A stretch of 64,000 nucleotides of DNA, from the NCBI RefSeq assembly GCF_022163125.1, contig NZ_CP091881.1:4340001-4404000 (forward strand). Reading direction: 5' to 3'. Shown here one piece after another: positions 1 through 9,435 of this stretch (positions within the stretch are counted from its first letter, which is position 1; every line of letters begins with the position of its first letter). The position numbers and the translations under genes are program-made. This DNA comes from Paenibacillus sp. HWE-109 (GTDB taxonomy: Bacteria; Bacillota; Bacilli; Paenibacillales; NBRC-103111). The notes under the pieces are model-generated. The model was not told the origin of the DNA and ran no database searches. It worked only from the letters and a program-made list of their open reading frames with translations.

Positions 1-138
1 GGCTTGACTTGACTTGACTGGGCATCGTGCATGTCACACGTTCCCGTGAAAGTTCCTCTCCCCCCCCGTTGACCTAAAGGAAAACCTGGCCTCAACTAGG
101 CCACCCAGTCAATGGACCTTAAGGCAAACCCAAGCCTC

Positions 139-323
139 CTAACGAACTCAATACCCTTTATTCGCTCAAAATCGCTCATTCTGAAAATCTTATGAACTCC
201 AAACGCTCTATTTCAAGCAAATGATCACCATTCGGATAATATAGTGCCGGATAACGCCAACTCCGTTCATTAAATCTCCAAAGTAGCCAGTTTCTCCACT
301 ATAAGCATCATACAGTTCATTAG
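139..323. repeat. Four-armed intergenic repeat, family A, copy 1
   Basis: Two forward arms start at 139 (CTAACGAACTC) and 189 (CTTATGAACTCC), exactly 50 bp apart. Two inverted arms end at 273 (GTTCATTAA) and 323 (AGTTCATTAG), also 50 bp apart. Total length is 185 bp, the same as the copies at 9436-9620 and 16016-16200. The stretch has no credible gene; a 72-codon frame crossing it has no family signature. Function unknown. Confidence 0.75.
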
Positions 324-371
324 ATGCCCTCTGAGACCGAAAACCCCTAAAGCGAAGTCTGCGATGGGCGC

Positions 372-615
372 TCATAAGAAAACCGACCTCGCTACCCTGA
401 GAGATCAGCTTTTTTAAAACGGCCAATGCTGATAAGGGAACTGTAGGACGCTATTTCGGCAAATAGCAAGGATGCTGGGGTATTAGCGGAACTACAGGGT
501 CTTATTTCCTCCAAAAGAGCTGAATTTCCCACCAAACAGCAAAATAGCGTACTGTAGTTCCCTCAGCCTTACGATAATGACACTTTCGGCTATATTAGCG
601 TACTGTAGTTCCCTC
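372..615. repeat. Four-armed intergenic repeat, family B, copy 1
   Basis: Two arms of the AGGGAACT type have their GGG/CGG positions at 436 and 487 (51 bp apart). Two inverted arms of the GTAGTTCCCTC type have their last C of CCC at 562 and 613 (51 bp apart). The core span 436-613 is 178 bp, identical to the copies near 21461 and 61006. A conserved left flank containing CCTGAGAGATCAGC (about 395-408) is also present at the 21.4 kb copy. It lies about 10 bp from the terminator of the neighbouring AraC gene. Confidence 0.72.
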
Positions 616-624
616 ATCTGCCAA

Positions 625-656
625 CCAAAAAACCCAACCGCTAACGCGGTCGGGTT
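625..656 (-). terminator. Rho-independent terminator of the AraC regulator gene
   Basis: Inverted arms AACCCAACCG and CGGTCGGGTT surround a CTAACG loop. Read on the minus strand, the single mismatch becomes a G-U pair and the stem is followed by a run of six T. It sits 10 bp past the stop of the gene ending at 666. Confidence 0.85.
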
Positions 657-665
657 CTCAAGTTT

Positions 666-2972
666 CTACTCTTTAATCGACTGTCTAAACGTCGTCGGCG
701 ACACGCCCATCACCCGTTTGAATGCTCGGCGGAACGAATGGGAACTGTTGTATCCGACATGTATAGCAATTTCATCGACGTTATATTCGTTGTGTTTCAA
801 TAATTCAGCAGCGTGATCCATCCTTATCTTTTCCAAATGGTCGGATAAATTAGTGCCGGTGACCTCTTTGAACAACTGCGAAATATACTTTTCTGGACGC
901 TCCACTTTTTCGGCAATGCGATACAGGTTCAAATCCGGGTCCGCATACATCTCTCCAATGTAATCGTTGATCTGTTTCACCGTTTTGATATGAATATCAC
1001 TTTTCTTGCTCGAAATAAGTCCGCACATCGCAACGATGATCTCTGTTATTTCTCGGGAAATAACCTCCGTGCCCTCTTGTGTCTGAATGCTGATGATTCG
1101 GTCTTTCATTTTCTCGAACATGGGCGATTCCATCAGCGCTTTTTGATCGAGCAGCTTGAGCAGCGTACCTTTCAATTCACCGATAAACTGATGCTTCATC
1201 TCCATCGACAGTTCCCTGTTTTGCGTGTTTTGCTCCATAATGGACTGCACGATACGCTCAGCTTCTTCTACGTCTCCTGCTCTGATCGTACTAATGAGAC
1301 GCAGTTCCACATCAATCGGATAGTAATAGGTAGTGCTTTCGATTCGTGTCTCGCTGAACCAAACCATTCCTTTGCGATTCATATACACAGCGTATTCCAA
1401 CGCTTGCCTTGCTTGTTCGTAAGCGTGGCTAACTTCAAGAATTGAAGCAAATGGATCTGACATAGCAGCCGTAATTGTGATCCGATACTCGCCGAAAGCC
1501 GTATCCGCAAGCGAAGTCAGGAGCTGTTCGATATCCTCTTTGCGAACTTCCTCCAATTCCTCCTGACTAGCAGGTGTGAAAATGGTTACGATTCGGTCTG
1601 AACCCAAATCTGTCATATGGACGTCCAAGCGGCGGCCTGACTCCAGCAAAATTTGCTTCAAAATTAGTCTTGCAGCGTTAAGCTCATTCAAAATTTCAAC
1701 GCTATCCATCCCCGAATAGCCGTTAATTTGCAGAATCCCAGTAAAGCCGACCGACATGTTCAAACCTGTGTCCGCTTGTGCGGCGGCCGAAGCAATCTCT
1801 TCTTTGGATTGAAACTCCCCGGCGATTAACCGCTTCAAGAATGCATCGCGGATAAGTGGAAGCTGCCGATTCAATTCGGTTTCCAAGCGTTTATTATTGG
1901 TCAAAATATGCGAGATATTCCCTTGCAAAAAATCGTATTCGTTACGCCCTAATGTCTCATCCTTGCCAAACTGTTCCTTCATTACACCAAGCAGCCGATT
2001 GATTGGAGCTGAATTGCGATAAGACAGCATAAATCCAACAATAAGCCCAATGAACAGCGCCGCACCGGTTACCGACCAGGTGATATACTTAATTTTATTC
2101 GCATTTTCCATCAAATTATGTCTGGGAATTCCCGCGCGATACACCCAGCCGGATTGATCCGAACGAATCGTGATGACGAGGTCATCCTGATAAAATTGAC
2201 TCATTCCCTCTTTATCCAATCGTTTATCTGACGATAATTGTTCGATCTCCTGCTGATTAATCCCTTGCAAACTAAGCGTATGCCCCTGCGCATCACTTAT
2301 ATAAGTCCAACCTCCGTCTGGATCACGCAGACCCGATAATAAACCGTTAATGGTTTGTTCATCGAGGATCGTTACGACGGTTGCAGGCGCAGAATCGTTA
2401 AAGCTGTCTAATGGGAGCGATTGCATAAAGGTCATTACCGAGGTTTGTGTGCCATTGTTCATAAATGGGCTGAGCGGCATCATTTCACTTCGGTGCGTCT
2501 TATCCAAGATCGAGCTCTTCCATTGCTCCAACGTTAGATTGGTATAATGAGAAGTCAAATAATAATGCTCAGGCCGAAAATAAGCATTGCCCGGGGTAAT
2601 AATGACGTTGAAATTTTTCAGATAAATGTAAAAGTGTTTTAAAAAATCGTTGGTTTGGCTGTAAGCCTTAATATCTCTGGATATTTTCCAGATCCCATAA
2701 ACATTCGCTTTCTCATCTACCAAATTTTCACTTAAAAGCAAGCTCAAATCTTGATTTAACGCTAACTGTCGCGTAAAACTTTCCACTTCGGCAATCCGCC
2801 GCTCCAAGATTTCTTGACTCTTTTGCAGCTGGGTCACCTTGTTCTCAATAGAAATTGTTTGCGTTACCGAGATCGCCGTACGATAGGACATGTAGCCGGC
2901 AATACTTGGGATGATTAGAATAATAATATAAGAGATCAAAAACCTACGAAAGATACGCGAATACTTAGGCAC
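666..2972 (-). CDS. Membrane-bound AraC-family transcriptional regulator (YesN/sensor type)
   Basis: This 768-residue protein has a membrane segment at about residues 10-32, an extracytoplasmic region, a second membrane segment at about 292-315 and a C-terminal AraC double helix-turn-helix at about 668-768 (ending in the typical GVSPTTFRQS). Such proteins are thought to sense an extracellular sugar or sugar-binding protein and activate neighbouring glycan genes directly. The start is GTG at 2972 behind AAGGAGGGGGAG. It follows the GH95-like gene by 21 bp, so the two are probably co-transcribed, and it ends at a strong terminator. The likely targets are the adjacent hydrolase genes (inference). 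The family call is secure; the ligand is unknown. Confidence 0.93.
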   Translation of the reverse strand: MPKYSRIFRRFLISYIIILIIPSIAGYMSYRTAISVTQTISIENKVTQLQKSQEILERRIAEVESFTRQLALNQDLSLLLSENLVDEKANVYGIWKISRDIKAYSQTNDFLKHFYIYLKNFNVIITPGNAYFRPEHYYLTSHYTNLTLEQWKSSILDKTHRSEMMPLSPFMNNGTQTSVMTFMQSLPLDSFNDSAPATVVTILDEQTINGLLSGLRDPDGGWTYISDAQGHTLSLQGINQQEIEQLSSDKRLDKEGMSQFYQDDLVITIRSDQSGWVYRAGIPRHNLMENANKIKYITWSVTGAALFIGLIVGFMLSYRNSAPINRLLGVMKEQFGKDETLGRNEYDFLQGNISHILTNNKRLETELNRQLPLIRDAFLKRLIAGEFQSKEEIASAAAQADTGLNMSVGFTGILQINGYSGMDSVEILNELNAARLILKQILLESGRRLDVHMTDLGSDRIVTIFTPASQEELEEVRKEDIEQLLTSLADTAFGEYRITITAAMSDPFASILEVSHAYEQARQALEYAVYMNRKGMVWFSETRIESTTYYYPIDVELRLISTIRAGDVEEAERIVQSIMEQNTQNRELSMEMKHQFIGELKGTLLKLLDQKALMESPMFEKMKDRIISIQTQEGTEVISREITEIIVAMCGLISSKKSDIHIKTVKQINDYIGEMYADPDLNLYRIAEKVERPEKYISQLFKEVTGTNLSDHLEKIRMDHAAELLKHNEYNVDEIAIHVGYNSSHSFRRAFKRVMGVSPTTFRQSIKE

Positions 2973-2993
2973 GACAGCTCCCCCTCCTTGTGC

Positions 2994-5378
2994 TTAAGCC
3001 CGTATGAACCGAATATGCTCGCCTTGTGTGGTTTCGATCGTTATGAGGCTGTCTGTCCATACGGTTTGACCGCTAGAACTTATCATTTTCGCTCCTTGAT
3101 CCCACGGATTATAGAGCCGAAGCAGCGTACCCGCTTCACTATAGATCTCGATCCATTGAATGTCACCTTGATCAACCTGTGCACTGACGAGAAATCCGCC
3201 AACTGCGCGCAATGTGGTAAACTCAGCATCGATTTCCAGGTTCCAATTCGGAAAAAAGCGCAAAATACCGTTGTAGCTTTGCAGCAAACATTCATTGATA
3301 ACAGCTGGCAAAGCAAAATTCTCGAACCATATCCCCATTTTACCCATATAGGCATATCCGGTCGTGTCCGAATATCTGCCTCCAGCTTGCAGCAGTTTAT
3401 CTGTACAGGTGCCGTTCGGCAGTAAACAGTAAGCGACGTGGCGTTTAAAGCGTTCCAGATCGAGTTGTCCTAAGCGAGCCCCCGCCATATGATAGAAAAC
3501 GAGATCATTTCCCCCCTCATTACGGTGATTGCGATAGGAATTTACGGCGATGTCATACGTTTCCGGCAGCGAATGCAGCCCGTGATCTTCTCCGGGGAAA
3601 ATGGTCGAAACTCCGTTAGGCACATTGTAGACCACTTCCGGATCTTCGCCTGGCACAGAAACGAACACCTTGCCCCGCTGGGAATCTGCCGTCGGATAGT
3701 CTGGAAATTTCAGCAGAACCTCTTCCACTTCTGCAAGAAGTTCGGCTTCCGCTTCATTAAGCGACAGCTCATCGCAGGCTCTAATAAACGCTTGAAACAG
3801 GAACTTTGTTAAGGTTAAATCCACGATGCAATCTCTATTCTTCTTAAAGCCTGGTGTTAATTCATAGAGCTCTGGTACAACAGTAGGAAAAATATGATAA
3901 CGATCATCCCCCCAAGCTTCGCCATGGGCATCCGGTCGTTTCATATAGTCAACCATAAACAAAACAGCTTCCTTCATAGGGGTGAATGCCCGCTCTGCCA
4001 GAAAGGATTTGTCCATGGTATATAAATAATGCCACCAAAGACTTTGCACCGTCCATGGTGTTTCACAAATCTCCCAGCCCCAATGCGGCACAGGATAAGG
4101 CATCACATTCATGTCAACGGGATAGGCGGAATGTGGATAATAGGCTCCACGCAAACCATAATAGTCCCGCGCCCATTTTCGACTAATTGGCAGCACATGA
4201 TCCACCATGTTCACATAAGCCAAATGCTTATCGACATGGTTGCTTGAAAACGCTAGCCAGAAAGGCTGCTGCGTATTGTAATTCATATGATAATCGCCAT
4301 GCCACTCGGCACCAATCATGCCATAGCTCCAATTGGCAAAAATGCCCGGGCAAGTGACTTCTGCTTTCACAGAACAATGGAAGAAATACAAATTTCGGTA
4401 CCAGATTTGTTCCAACAAGGCATCCCCAAGGGCTACACCAGACCGTGACCAATATGCTTCCCAACTCCGATTAGCGCTCGAGTAAGCTTTATCGTAGATC
4501 ATCTGTGTAGGCGGTTCGATCGGCTTTACTATTTCGGTAATGACGGACGCAAGTCCTTCTTCTAACTGGACACAGACGAAGAATTCATCGCTGGGCGCTA
4601 ACCGCAGCTCCAGTTCATGTCCGCTTGGCGATACTGGAATTGAATCGGATAGTATGGCGGATAGTCGGAATGCGCGGTCTGAAGGAGCGCTGATTGGTTC
4701 AGCTCCAGCTTCCGTTTGATCGCTGCTGGCATAAGGCAAAGTCTGGTAGAACCCCGCCATCTTGCTCGCAAGGTTAACCGTTGGCTGATGTGGAGGAATC
4801 TCTTTAGGCGTGGAAGGATCCGGAATTAGCTTCATGCGATTGATGAAAGAACCCGCAGTTAAGAGCGATCCTGCTTCCTTGATCGTTGCCCACAGGCGAT
4901 CTGTCTGCTGATCAACAAACACTTGGAGCGTGGCCGGAGTTCCTTCTACCAGAAAATGAATATCGCAAATCCCGTTCTCGATATGCACGGTGTGGCCGAG
5001 CACTTCTGTTGTACGTTGATCGAAGCCTAGCAGCAGAGAACCGCATGGCATCGGACGCGGGTACGGAAAGCTGTAATTTTCAGCAGCCATCGCTACATAA
5101 TCTTGATACCAAGAATCTTCAGTTAGTGAGGCGTAATGCTCGGGTATGTCTTTCAATCTAGCAAATAATTTGTCAAACGTACCAATCTTCTCTTGATTAT
5201 GTTCAGCAATTCGGATATCCCATACATTGTTATGTCCAAAATGGATAAGCACCGAATCGGGCCGAGTCGTGACAACGGCTCCCAATCCCCCATTTCCTAA
5301 TAAAGCGCCTTCAAAAAAATCTGCAGCCGGACGATCTGCTTGAATAGGATGCCGGCTTGCCTGATGTAATGTGTTCAA
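2994..5378 (-). CDS. GH95-like (alpha/alpha)6-barrel glycoside hydrolase
   Basis: This 794-residue protein has no signal peptide, so it is probably cytoplasmic. The N-terminal part (FFEGALLGNGGLGAVV) matches the start of the GH95/GH65 clan beta-sandwich, and the middle shows barrel motifs such as EWHGDYHMNYNTQ near residue 355 and a C-terminal beta domain. It resembles the true GH95 enzyme encoded next to it, but diverges in the catalytic loops, so its substrate need not be alpha-L-fucose or L-galactose. It begins with TTG at 5378 behind GGGAGG, 8 bases away. A cre-like site lies at 5429-5444. Gene order suggests GH95-like then AraC regulator in one transcript. Confidence 0.8.
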   Translation of the reverse strand: MNTLHQASRHPIQADRPAADFFEGALLGNGGLGAVVTTRPDSVLIHFGHNNVWDIRIAEHNQEKIGTFDKLFARLKDIPEHYASLTEDSWYQDYVAMAAENYSFPYPRPMPCGSLLLGFDQRTTEVLGHTVHIENGICDIHFLVEGTPATLQVFVDQQTDRLWATIKEAGSLLTAGSFINRMKLIPDPSTPKEIPPHQPTVNLASKMAGFYQTLPYASSDQTEAGAEPISAPSDRAFRLSAILSDSIPVSPSGHELELRLAPSDEFFVCVQLEEGLASVITEIVKPIEPPTQMIYDKAYSSANRSWEAYWSRSGVALGDALLEQIWYRNLYFFHCSVKAEVTCPGIFANWSYGMIGAEWHGDYHMNYNTQQPFWLAFSSNHVDKHLAYVNMVDHVLPISRKWARDYYGLRGAYYPHSAYPVDMNVMPYPVPHWGWEICETPWTVQSLWWHYLYTMDKSFLAERAFTPMKEAVLFMVDYMKRPDAHGEAWGDDRYHIFPTVVPELYELTPGFKKNRDCIVDLTLTKFLFQAFIRACDELSLNEAEAELLAEVEEVLLKFPDYPTADSQRGKVFVSVPGEDPEVVYNVPNGVSTIFPGEDHGLHSLPETYDIAVNSYRNHRNEGGNDLVFYHMAGARLGQLDLERFKRHVAYCLLPNGTCTDKLLQAGGRYSDTTGYAYMGKMGIWFENFALPAVINECLLQSYNGILRFFPNWNLEIDAEFTTLRAVGGFLVSAQVDQGDIQWIEIYSEAGTLLRLYNPWDQGAKMISSSGQTVWTDSLITIETTQGEHIRFIRA

Positions 5379-5428
5379 ATCGATAACCTCCCTAATGAAG
5401 TGCCCAGAAGCAAAAAGCCGAAGTTGAT

Positions 5429-5444
5429 ATGATAGCGCTTACTT
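5429..5444 (-). promoter_or_regulatory. cre-like CcpA site upstream of the GH95-like gene
   Basis: On the minus strand the 16-mer AAGTAAGCGCTATCAT matches the cre consensus WTGNAARCGNWWWCAW except at position 2. It lies 51 bp before the TTG start, so carbon catabolite repression is plausible. Confidence 0.45.
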
Positions 5445-5530
5445 CCTACTCGCCTGATTATATCGACTTTACTTGTTGCCGCCTAGGTACACTTGGGTGG
5501 CTAGCATACAATTTTCCTATTTCTACGCTG

Positions 5531-7822
5531 TCACTGCAATACGCCATTTAGCTTGAAGACTGCTCCAGCTTGCAGTACAAGGGATTTCACGTGATTCCGA
5601 TACTGCAGTTGCACATTGCCTGGTGAGAAAGCTTGAATGGTTGCTTCGACAAGTTCTCCATCCTGCCAGACGAGATCAACTTCTATGTTTCCCTTAGCGC
5701 GAAGGCCAGACACCTTGCCTGTTGACCAGGCTTGGGGAAGCGCGGGAAGCAGCTGAATGTCGCCAATTCGGCTTTGCAGCAGCATATCAGCAATAGCCGC
5801 CGTTCCCCCGAAGTTGCCGTCTACGACGAAGATTTGTTTTTCTGCTCCGGCAATACCCGGCTTCGAATAGGTCAACAGGTTGTCGAAGCATAGTTCGCCG
5901 ATCAAATGGGTCAAATGCTTCACGGCATTCTCGCCATCGTGCAACCTCGAGAAGCTGGCAGCGAAAGCGGCAACCGTGAACTCCACATCCTCCAGCTCTG
6001 CTCGAGTCATGCGGTTCTCCAAGGTTGTTCTTGCCGCTTCGCTTAATTCCGGCGTCCCCTGAATCGTTATTTGATCCCCTGGATACAAACTGACCAAATG
6101 GGACAAATGACGATGATCCGGCTGAGCCTCTGCATAATCCTCAAGCCATTCCTGCAACTGTCCTCGCTTGCCAATTTGCAGGGGCGGCAGCATCGCGATT
6201 GCTTGCTCCAACCGCTTTTGCAGGTCTCCATCTACCTCAAGCAACTCGGCCGCTTCCAAACAGAAGACGAACAGATCACGCACTAACACTTGATCAAGCG
6301 TTGCCCCCATTGACAATTGATGCTCATGGTCTCCAATATAAAAGCTGTTCTCCGGTGAATTGGACGGCCCCGTCACAAGCCAGCCATAGGTCGGGTGCAC
6401 CGTCATGTAATCGAGGAAAAATGCAGCCGCATCCTTGAGCACCGGATAAGCGCGCTCAGCCAAAAACGTTCTATTCAGGTTGTATTCGTAATGCTCGCGC
6501 AATTGCGCCGCAATCCATAGACCGCCTGTCACATTCAATCCCCAAGACGTTTCCCAACCGGGAGCCGTAAATCCCCAAGCATTGGAAAATACATGCGCTG
6601 CCCAACCTTCGCAGGCATAAAACTGCTTCGCAGTTCTTTTACCCGCTATGGCTAATTGCTCAATGTAGGAGACTAAAGGGAGGTGACACTCTGCTAAATG
6701 ACTGACCTCGGTGGGAAAATAGTTCATTTGCGTGTTAATATCCAGATGATAATCACAGCTCCACTGCATCCGATTCGCTTCCCCATCGTTCCAGATTCCT
6801 TGTAAATTCAAAGGCAGCGGAGAGTCTGCGCGTGAACCGGCGATCATCAAGTAGCGCCCATATTGATAAAATAGCGCATAAAGCTGCGGGTCATCCACTT
6901 TATTTGCACGGAACAACCGAACCCTTTCATCCGTAGGCAGAGTTGACGCTTCGGAATGACCGAGATCCAGGTTAACCCGGCCATATAACTGCTGGTAATC
7001 GGCTAGATGATTGGCTTTCAGCTGCGGATAACCGAGCGCAATGGCGCTCTCCACTTGTTGTTTGGAATCCTGCAGCCACTGCTCATCGGTTTTGCGATAA
7101 TCGGTATTGACAGCCACATAAATGCAAGCTTCATCTGCACATGTCACGACAATTTGCGATCCATCTATCGCAACAGTGCCGCCTTGAGCGACCACTTTGA
7201 ACAGGCCCTGACAGCACACGCCGCACTCCCCGTTACTATGCATCGTCTCCGCTGCTTGTCCGTCTATGGCGATCGTATCACCATGAACGGTTTGAATCCC
7301 AAATCGATCCGTCAATCCCTCGACGCTGAGTGTAAAGGAAATTCCCCCTGCCAGCTCACTCCATAACCGTGAAACAATAACGTGGTCCGCATGCGAAGCA
7401 AACGTCTCTCTGTGGTAACGGCTGCCCTTGCTTTCATATGACGTATGTAAAATAGCATTATCCAACTGTAATTCACGTTGATAATGAGTTCCCTCATGCT
7501 CCGTTTGCAAAATGAGATGACACATCGGCAAATTCGTGCCGAAATTTTGCTTTTTAGGCTGCAGCAGCCGCTTGGCCTGATCTTCTCCCTGCTTGAAATC
7601 TCCGGCAAAGAATAGCTCGCGCATCGCTGACAAATCGCCTAATTCGTTGTCCTCGCTTGCGATTTCTTCCGTTTGCCCAGACCAAAAAGTAACTTCAGAC
7701 AATCGCCATGTTTCTTGCCTGCTTCCCCCATAAATGACGGCTCCCAGTCTCCCGTTCCCGATAGGCAAACCCTGCGACCAATCCTGGGCTTCCGTTGCAT
7801 ACCATAATTTCATCTCATTCAT
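5531..7822 (-). CDS. GH95 family alpha-L-fucosidase (or alpha-L-galactosidase)
   Basis: This 763-residue protein matches GH95 along its whole length. It has the N-terminal LWYATEAQDWSQGLPIGNGR sandwich domain, the barrel motif HLDINTQMNYFPTEV (the asparagines that help activate water in this family), GPSNSPENSF with the presumed acid glutamate, HRHLSHL, and DGNFGGTAAIADMLLQ near the end. The family inverts terminal alpha-1,2-L-fucosyl or L-galactosyl residues of plant xyloglucan, pectin or host glycans. There is no signal peptide, which points to intracellular cleavage of imported oligosaccharides. The ATG at 7822 follows AAGGGGGAC. A 27-bp palindrome 28 bp upstream is a candidate operator. 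Confidence 0.93.
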   Translation of the reverse strand: MNEMKLWYATEAQDWSQGLPIGNGRLGAVIYGGSRQETWRLSEVTFWSGQTEEIASEDNELGDLSAMRELFFAGDFKQGEDQAKRLLQPKKQNFGTNLPMCHLILQTEHEGTHYQRELQLDNAILHTSYESKGSRYHRETFASHADHVIVSRLWSELAGGISFTLSVEGLTDRFGIQTVHGDTIAIDGQAAETMHSNGECGVCCQGLFKVVAQGGTVAIDGSQIVVTCADEACIYVAVNTDYRKTDEQWLQDSKQQVESAIALGYPQLKANHLADYQQLYGRVNLDLGHSEASTLPTDERVRLFRANKVDDPQLYALFYQYGRYLMIAGSRADSPLPLNLQGIWNDGEANRMQWSCDYHLDINTQMNYFPTEVSHLAECHLPLVSYIEQLAIAGKRTAKQFYACEGWAAHVFSNAWGFTAPGWETSWGLNVTGGLWIAAQLREHYEYNLNRTFLAERAYPVLKDAAAFFLDYMTVHPTYGWLVTGPSNSPENSFYIGDHEHQLSMGATLDQVLVRDLFVFCLEAAELLEVDGDLQKRLEQAIAMLPPLQIGKRGQLQEWLEDYAEAQPDHRHLSHLVSLYPGDQITIQGTPELSEAARTTLENRMTRAELEDVEFTVAAFAASFSRLHDGENAVKHLTHLIGELCFDNLLTYSKPGIAGAEKQIFVVDGNFGGTAAIADMLLQSRIGDIQLLPALPQAWSTGKVSGLRAKGNIEVDLVWQDGELVEATIQAFSPGNVQLQYRNHVKSLVLQAGAVFKLNGVLQ

Positions 7823-8148
7823 GTCAGATGTCCCCCTTGATTATCATATACTATTTATCATGTATGATTAAATAGTAACATCGCTCCTATTCGATGTAAA
7901 GATAAGGTTCCTATTCTTACTAATAACTATTTCTTGGGAAATAATACGGCTTCTTATCCTGTTCATTGTCCTCTCCTATTTAATCGCACACTATCAGGAA
8001 GAGCTGCAAATTGAGAGTTTGCTTGCTTTTTTCCCTATTTAGAGGTCACGATGAAGGCTTTGGGGATATCTCGCATTTTTACACTATTTTCAAAAAAAAA
8101 CATCACTCCCCCCTAAGCAGTATCGCATAGAAGCAATGAAACACAAGA
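7823..8148. other. Intergenic region between the GH105 and GH95 genes
   Basis: About 325 bp without a gene. It holds the ribosome binding site and palindromic operator candidate of the GH95 gene at its left end. The rest is AT-rich with an A10 run near 8091-8100; I see no RNA gene or repeat in it. Confidence 0.6.
7850..7876. promoter_or_regulatory. 27-bp hyphenated palindrome, operator candidate for the GH95 gene
   Basis: Perfect 8-bp arms ACTATTTA (7850-7857) and TAAATAGT (7869-7876) flank an 11-bp centre TCATGTATGAT. Its placement 28-54 bp upstream of the GH95 start fits a repressor or activator site. The binding protein is unknown. Confidence 0.5.
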
Positions 8149-8178
8149 AAGGCAACACAGCGGATGCCTGGTTGCCTT
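8149..8178 (-). terminator. Probable terminator of the GH105 gene
   Basis: Inverted arms AAGGCAAC and GTTGCCTT lie 14 bp past the stop of the gene ending at 8192. The following T-tract is weak (TTTCTT), so termination efficiency is uncertain. Confidence 0.5.
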
Positions 8179-8191
8179 GCAAATTCGATCT

Positions 8192-9241
8192 TTAGATATC
8201 TGACTTCCGCCGCAGCGATTCCGCAAGCAGCATGAGCGTTAACCCTTGTCCATACAACGTTGGATAAATCGATATTTCTTGGTAGGCGGGAATGCTCTCC
8301 ATTACTGGAGTTCCCCCCGATACTCCCCCCACAACACCTGCTGCCGAAATAAATGCAGTACTAGCAATAAGCGTACGCTCCACCGCTTCGTTATAATGGT
8401 CTTCCTGTTCTAACAGGCCGATATCCATCGCTTTCCATACCCCATAGGCAATACCTGCGCTTCCCGATATTTCGCGGTAATAATCAGGATAATCCATCAC
8501 CGTACTCCACAAGCCGTCAGTCTGTTGGTAAGCAAGAAGACCGTTCATCAACCGTTGATAGCGTTCCTGCAACTCAGTCGGAATCGTGATGAGCGGTTTA
8601 ATTTGTTCCACGATCAAGGGAACTCCGCTTGCAATCCAAGCATTTGCCCTAGTCCAACGAGCTGCGGACATATGATCGCCAGTCGCGCAGTTCCAACCAT
8701 GAAACAGCACATTCGTTTCGTCATCTTGAAGCAATCTGAGATGGATCAACACTTGCTGCAGCGCTTCTTCTGCATACTTCGTACTGCCAATCAGCGAAGC
8801 GGTCCGTGCTAGAAATAATACCGCCATAAAAATTGTATCGGCCCAAACTTGCTCGTGAAACTCTGCTTTTTCGGTAACGGTATGCTCAAAAGCCAACTCC
8901 CTCGTACGCGGCGCCTCATGAATCATCCATTCCGCCACACGGATGGCCTCGTCGCGAAACCAGGCATCCTTCGTATGCCGATACAGTGCAGGGAATATCG
9001 CGAAAGGCGCGATGGAATTTATAACCTTATTCCCTTTGGCCTTCTCCTTGTTCTGCTCCACCCATGTCAGCAGATAGTCCATAACTTCCGGCTTCTGCGC
9101 AGCCTCATAATAAGCCAGCATACTGATTACACCTACGCCTGGCACCCAGTCCCAGTGATGAATATCCATTCCCCATTCACCTTGGTGATCCTTGATCATT
9201 TCTTTCCATACGTTGTCAGCAATCTTCTCCAGTGTCAACAA
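8192..9241 (-). CDS. GH105/GH88-type unsaturated glucuronyl or rhamnogalacturonyl hydrolase
   Basis: The 349-residue (alpha/alpha)6 protein carries GH105 hallmarks: DWVPGVGVISMLAYYEAA near residue 31, VWADTIFMAVLFLART near 132 (its aspartate is the likely general acid/base), RWTRANAWIASG near 197, and GSAGIAYGVWKAM near 261. YteR/YesR-type enzymes remove the 4,5-unsaturated uronic acid left by polysaccharide lyases, using hydration of the double bond. There is no signal peptide, so it probably acts on imported disaccharides. The TTG start at 9241 is set by GAGGAG six bases upstream; a second TTG follows directly. It lies downstream of the GH51 and DUF6171 genes, separated by a family A repeat. 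Confidence 0.9.
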   Translation of the reverse strand: MLTLEKIADNVWKEMIKDHQGEWGMDIHHWDWVPGVGVISMLAYYEAAQKPEVMDYLLTWVEQNKEKAKGNKVINSIAPFAIFPALYRHTKDAWFRDEAIRVAEWMIHEAPRTRELAFEHTVTEKAEFHEQVWADTIFMAVLFLARTASLIGSTKYAEEALQQVLIHLRLLQDDETNVLFHGWNCATGDHMSAARWTRANAWIASGVPLIVEQIKPLITIPTELQERYQRLMNGLLAYQQTDGLWSTVMDYPDYYREISGSAGIAYGVWKAMDIGLLEQEDHYNEAVERTLIASTAFISAAGVVGGVSGGTPVMESIPAYQEISIYPTLYGQGLTLMLLAESLRRKSDI

Positions 9242-9435
9242 AATCAGCTCCTCTACAATTCCACATGATTCCCAAGTGATACCTTCACTGTATCACCGAT
9301 GAATCAGCAGAAGCTTGGGATTCCGTCTTGAAAACATGGGGAAAAGTCCAGCGTGGGGTCGGCGATCGGGCCGGTTGGAACATTCCGATAATTTCAATCG
9401 GTAAGATCAGTCGGATCGGTTCGATGCTCCTCAAC

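Noticed and set aside
208..426. 72-codon minus-strand frame at the left end
   Set aside because: It crosses the inverted arms of the family A repeat and has no ribosome binding site or recognisable motif.
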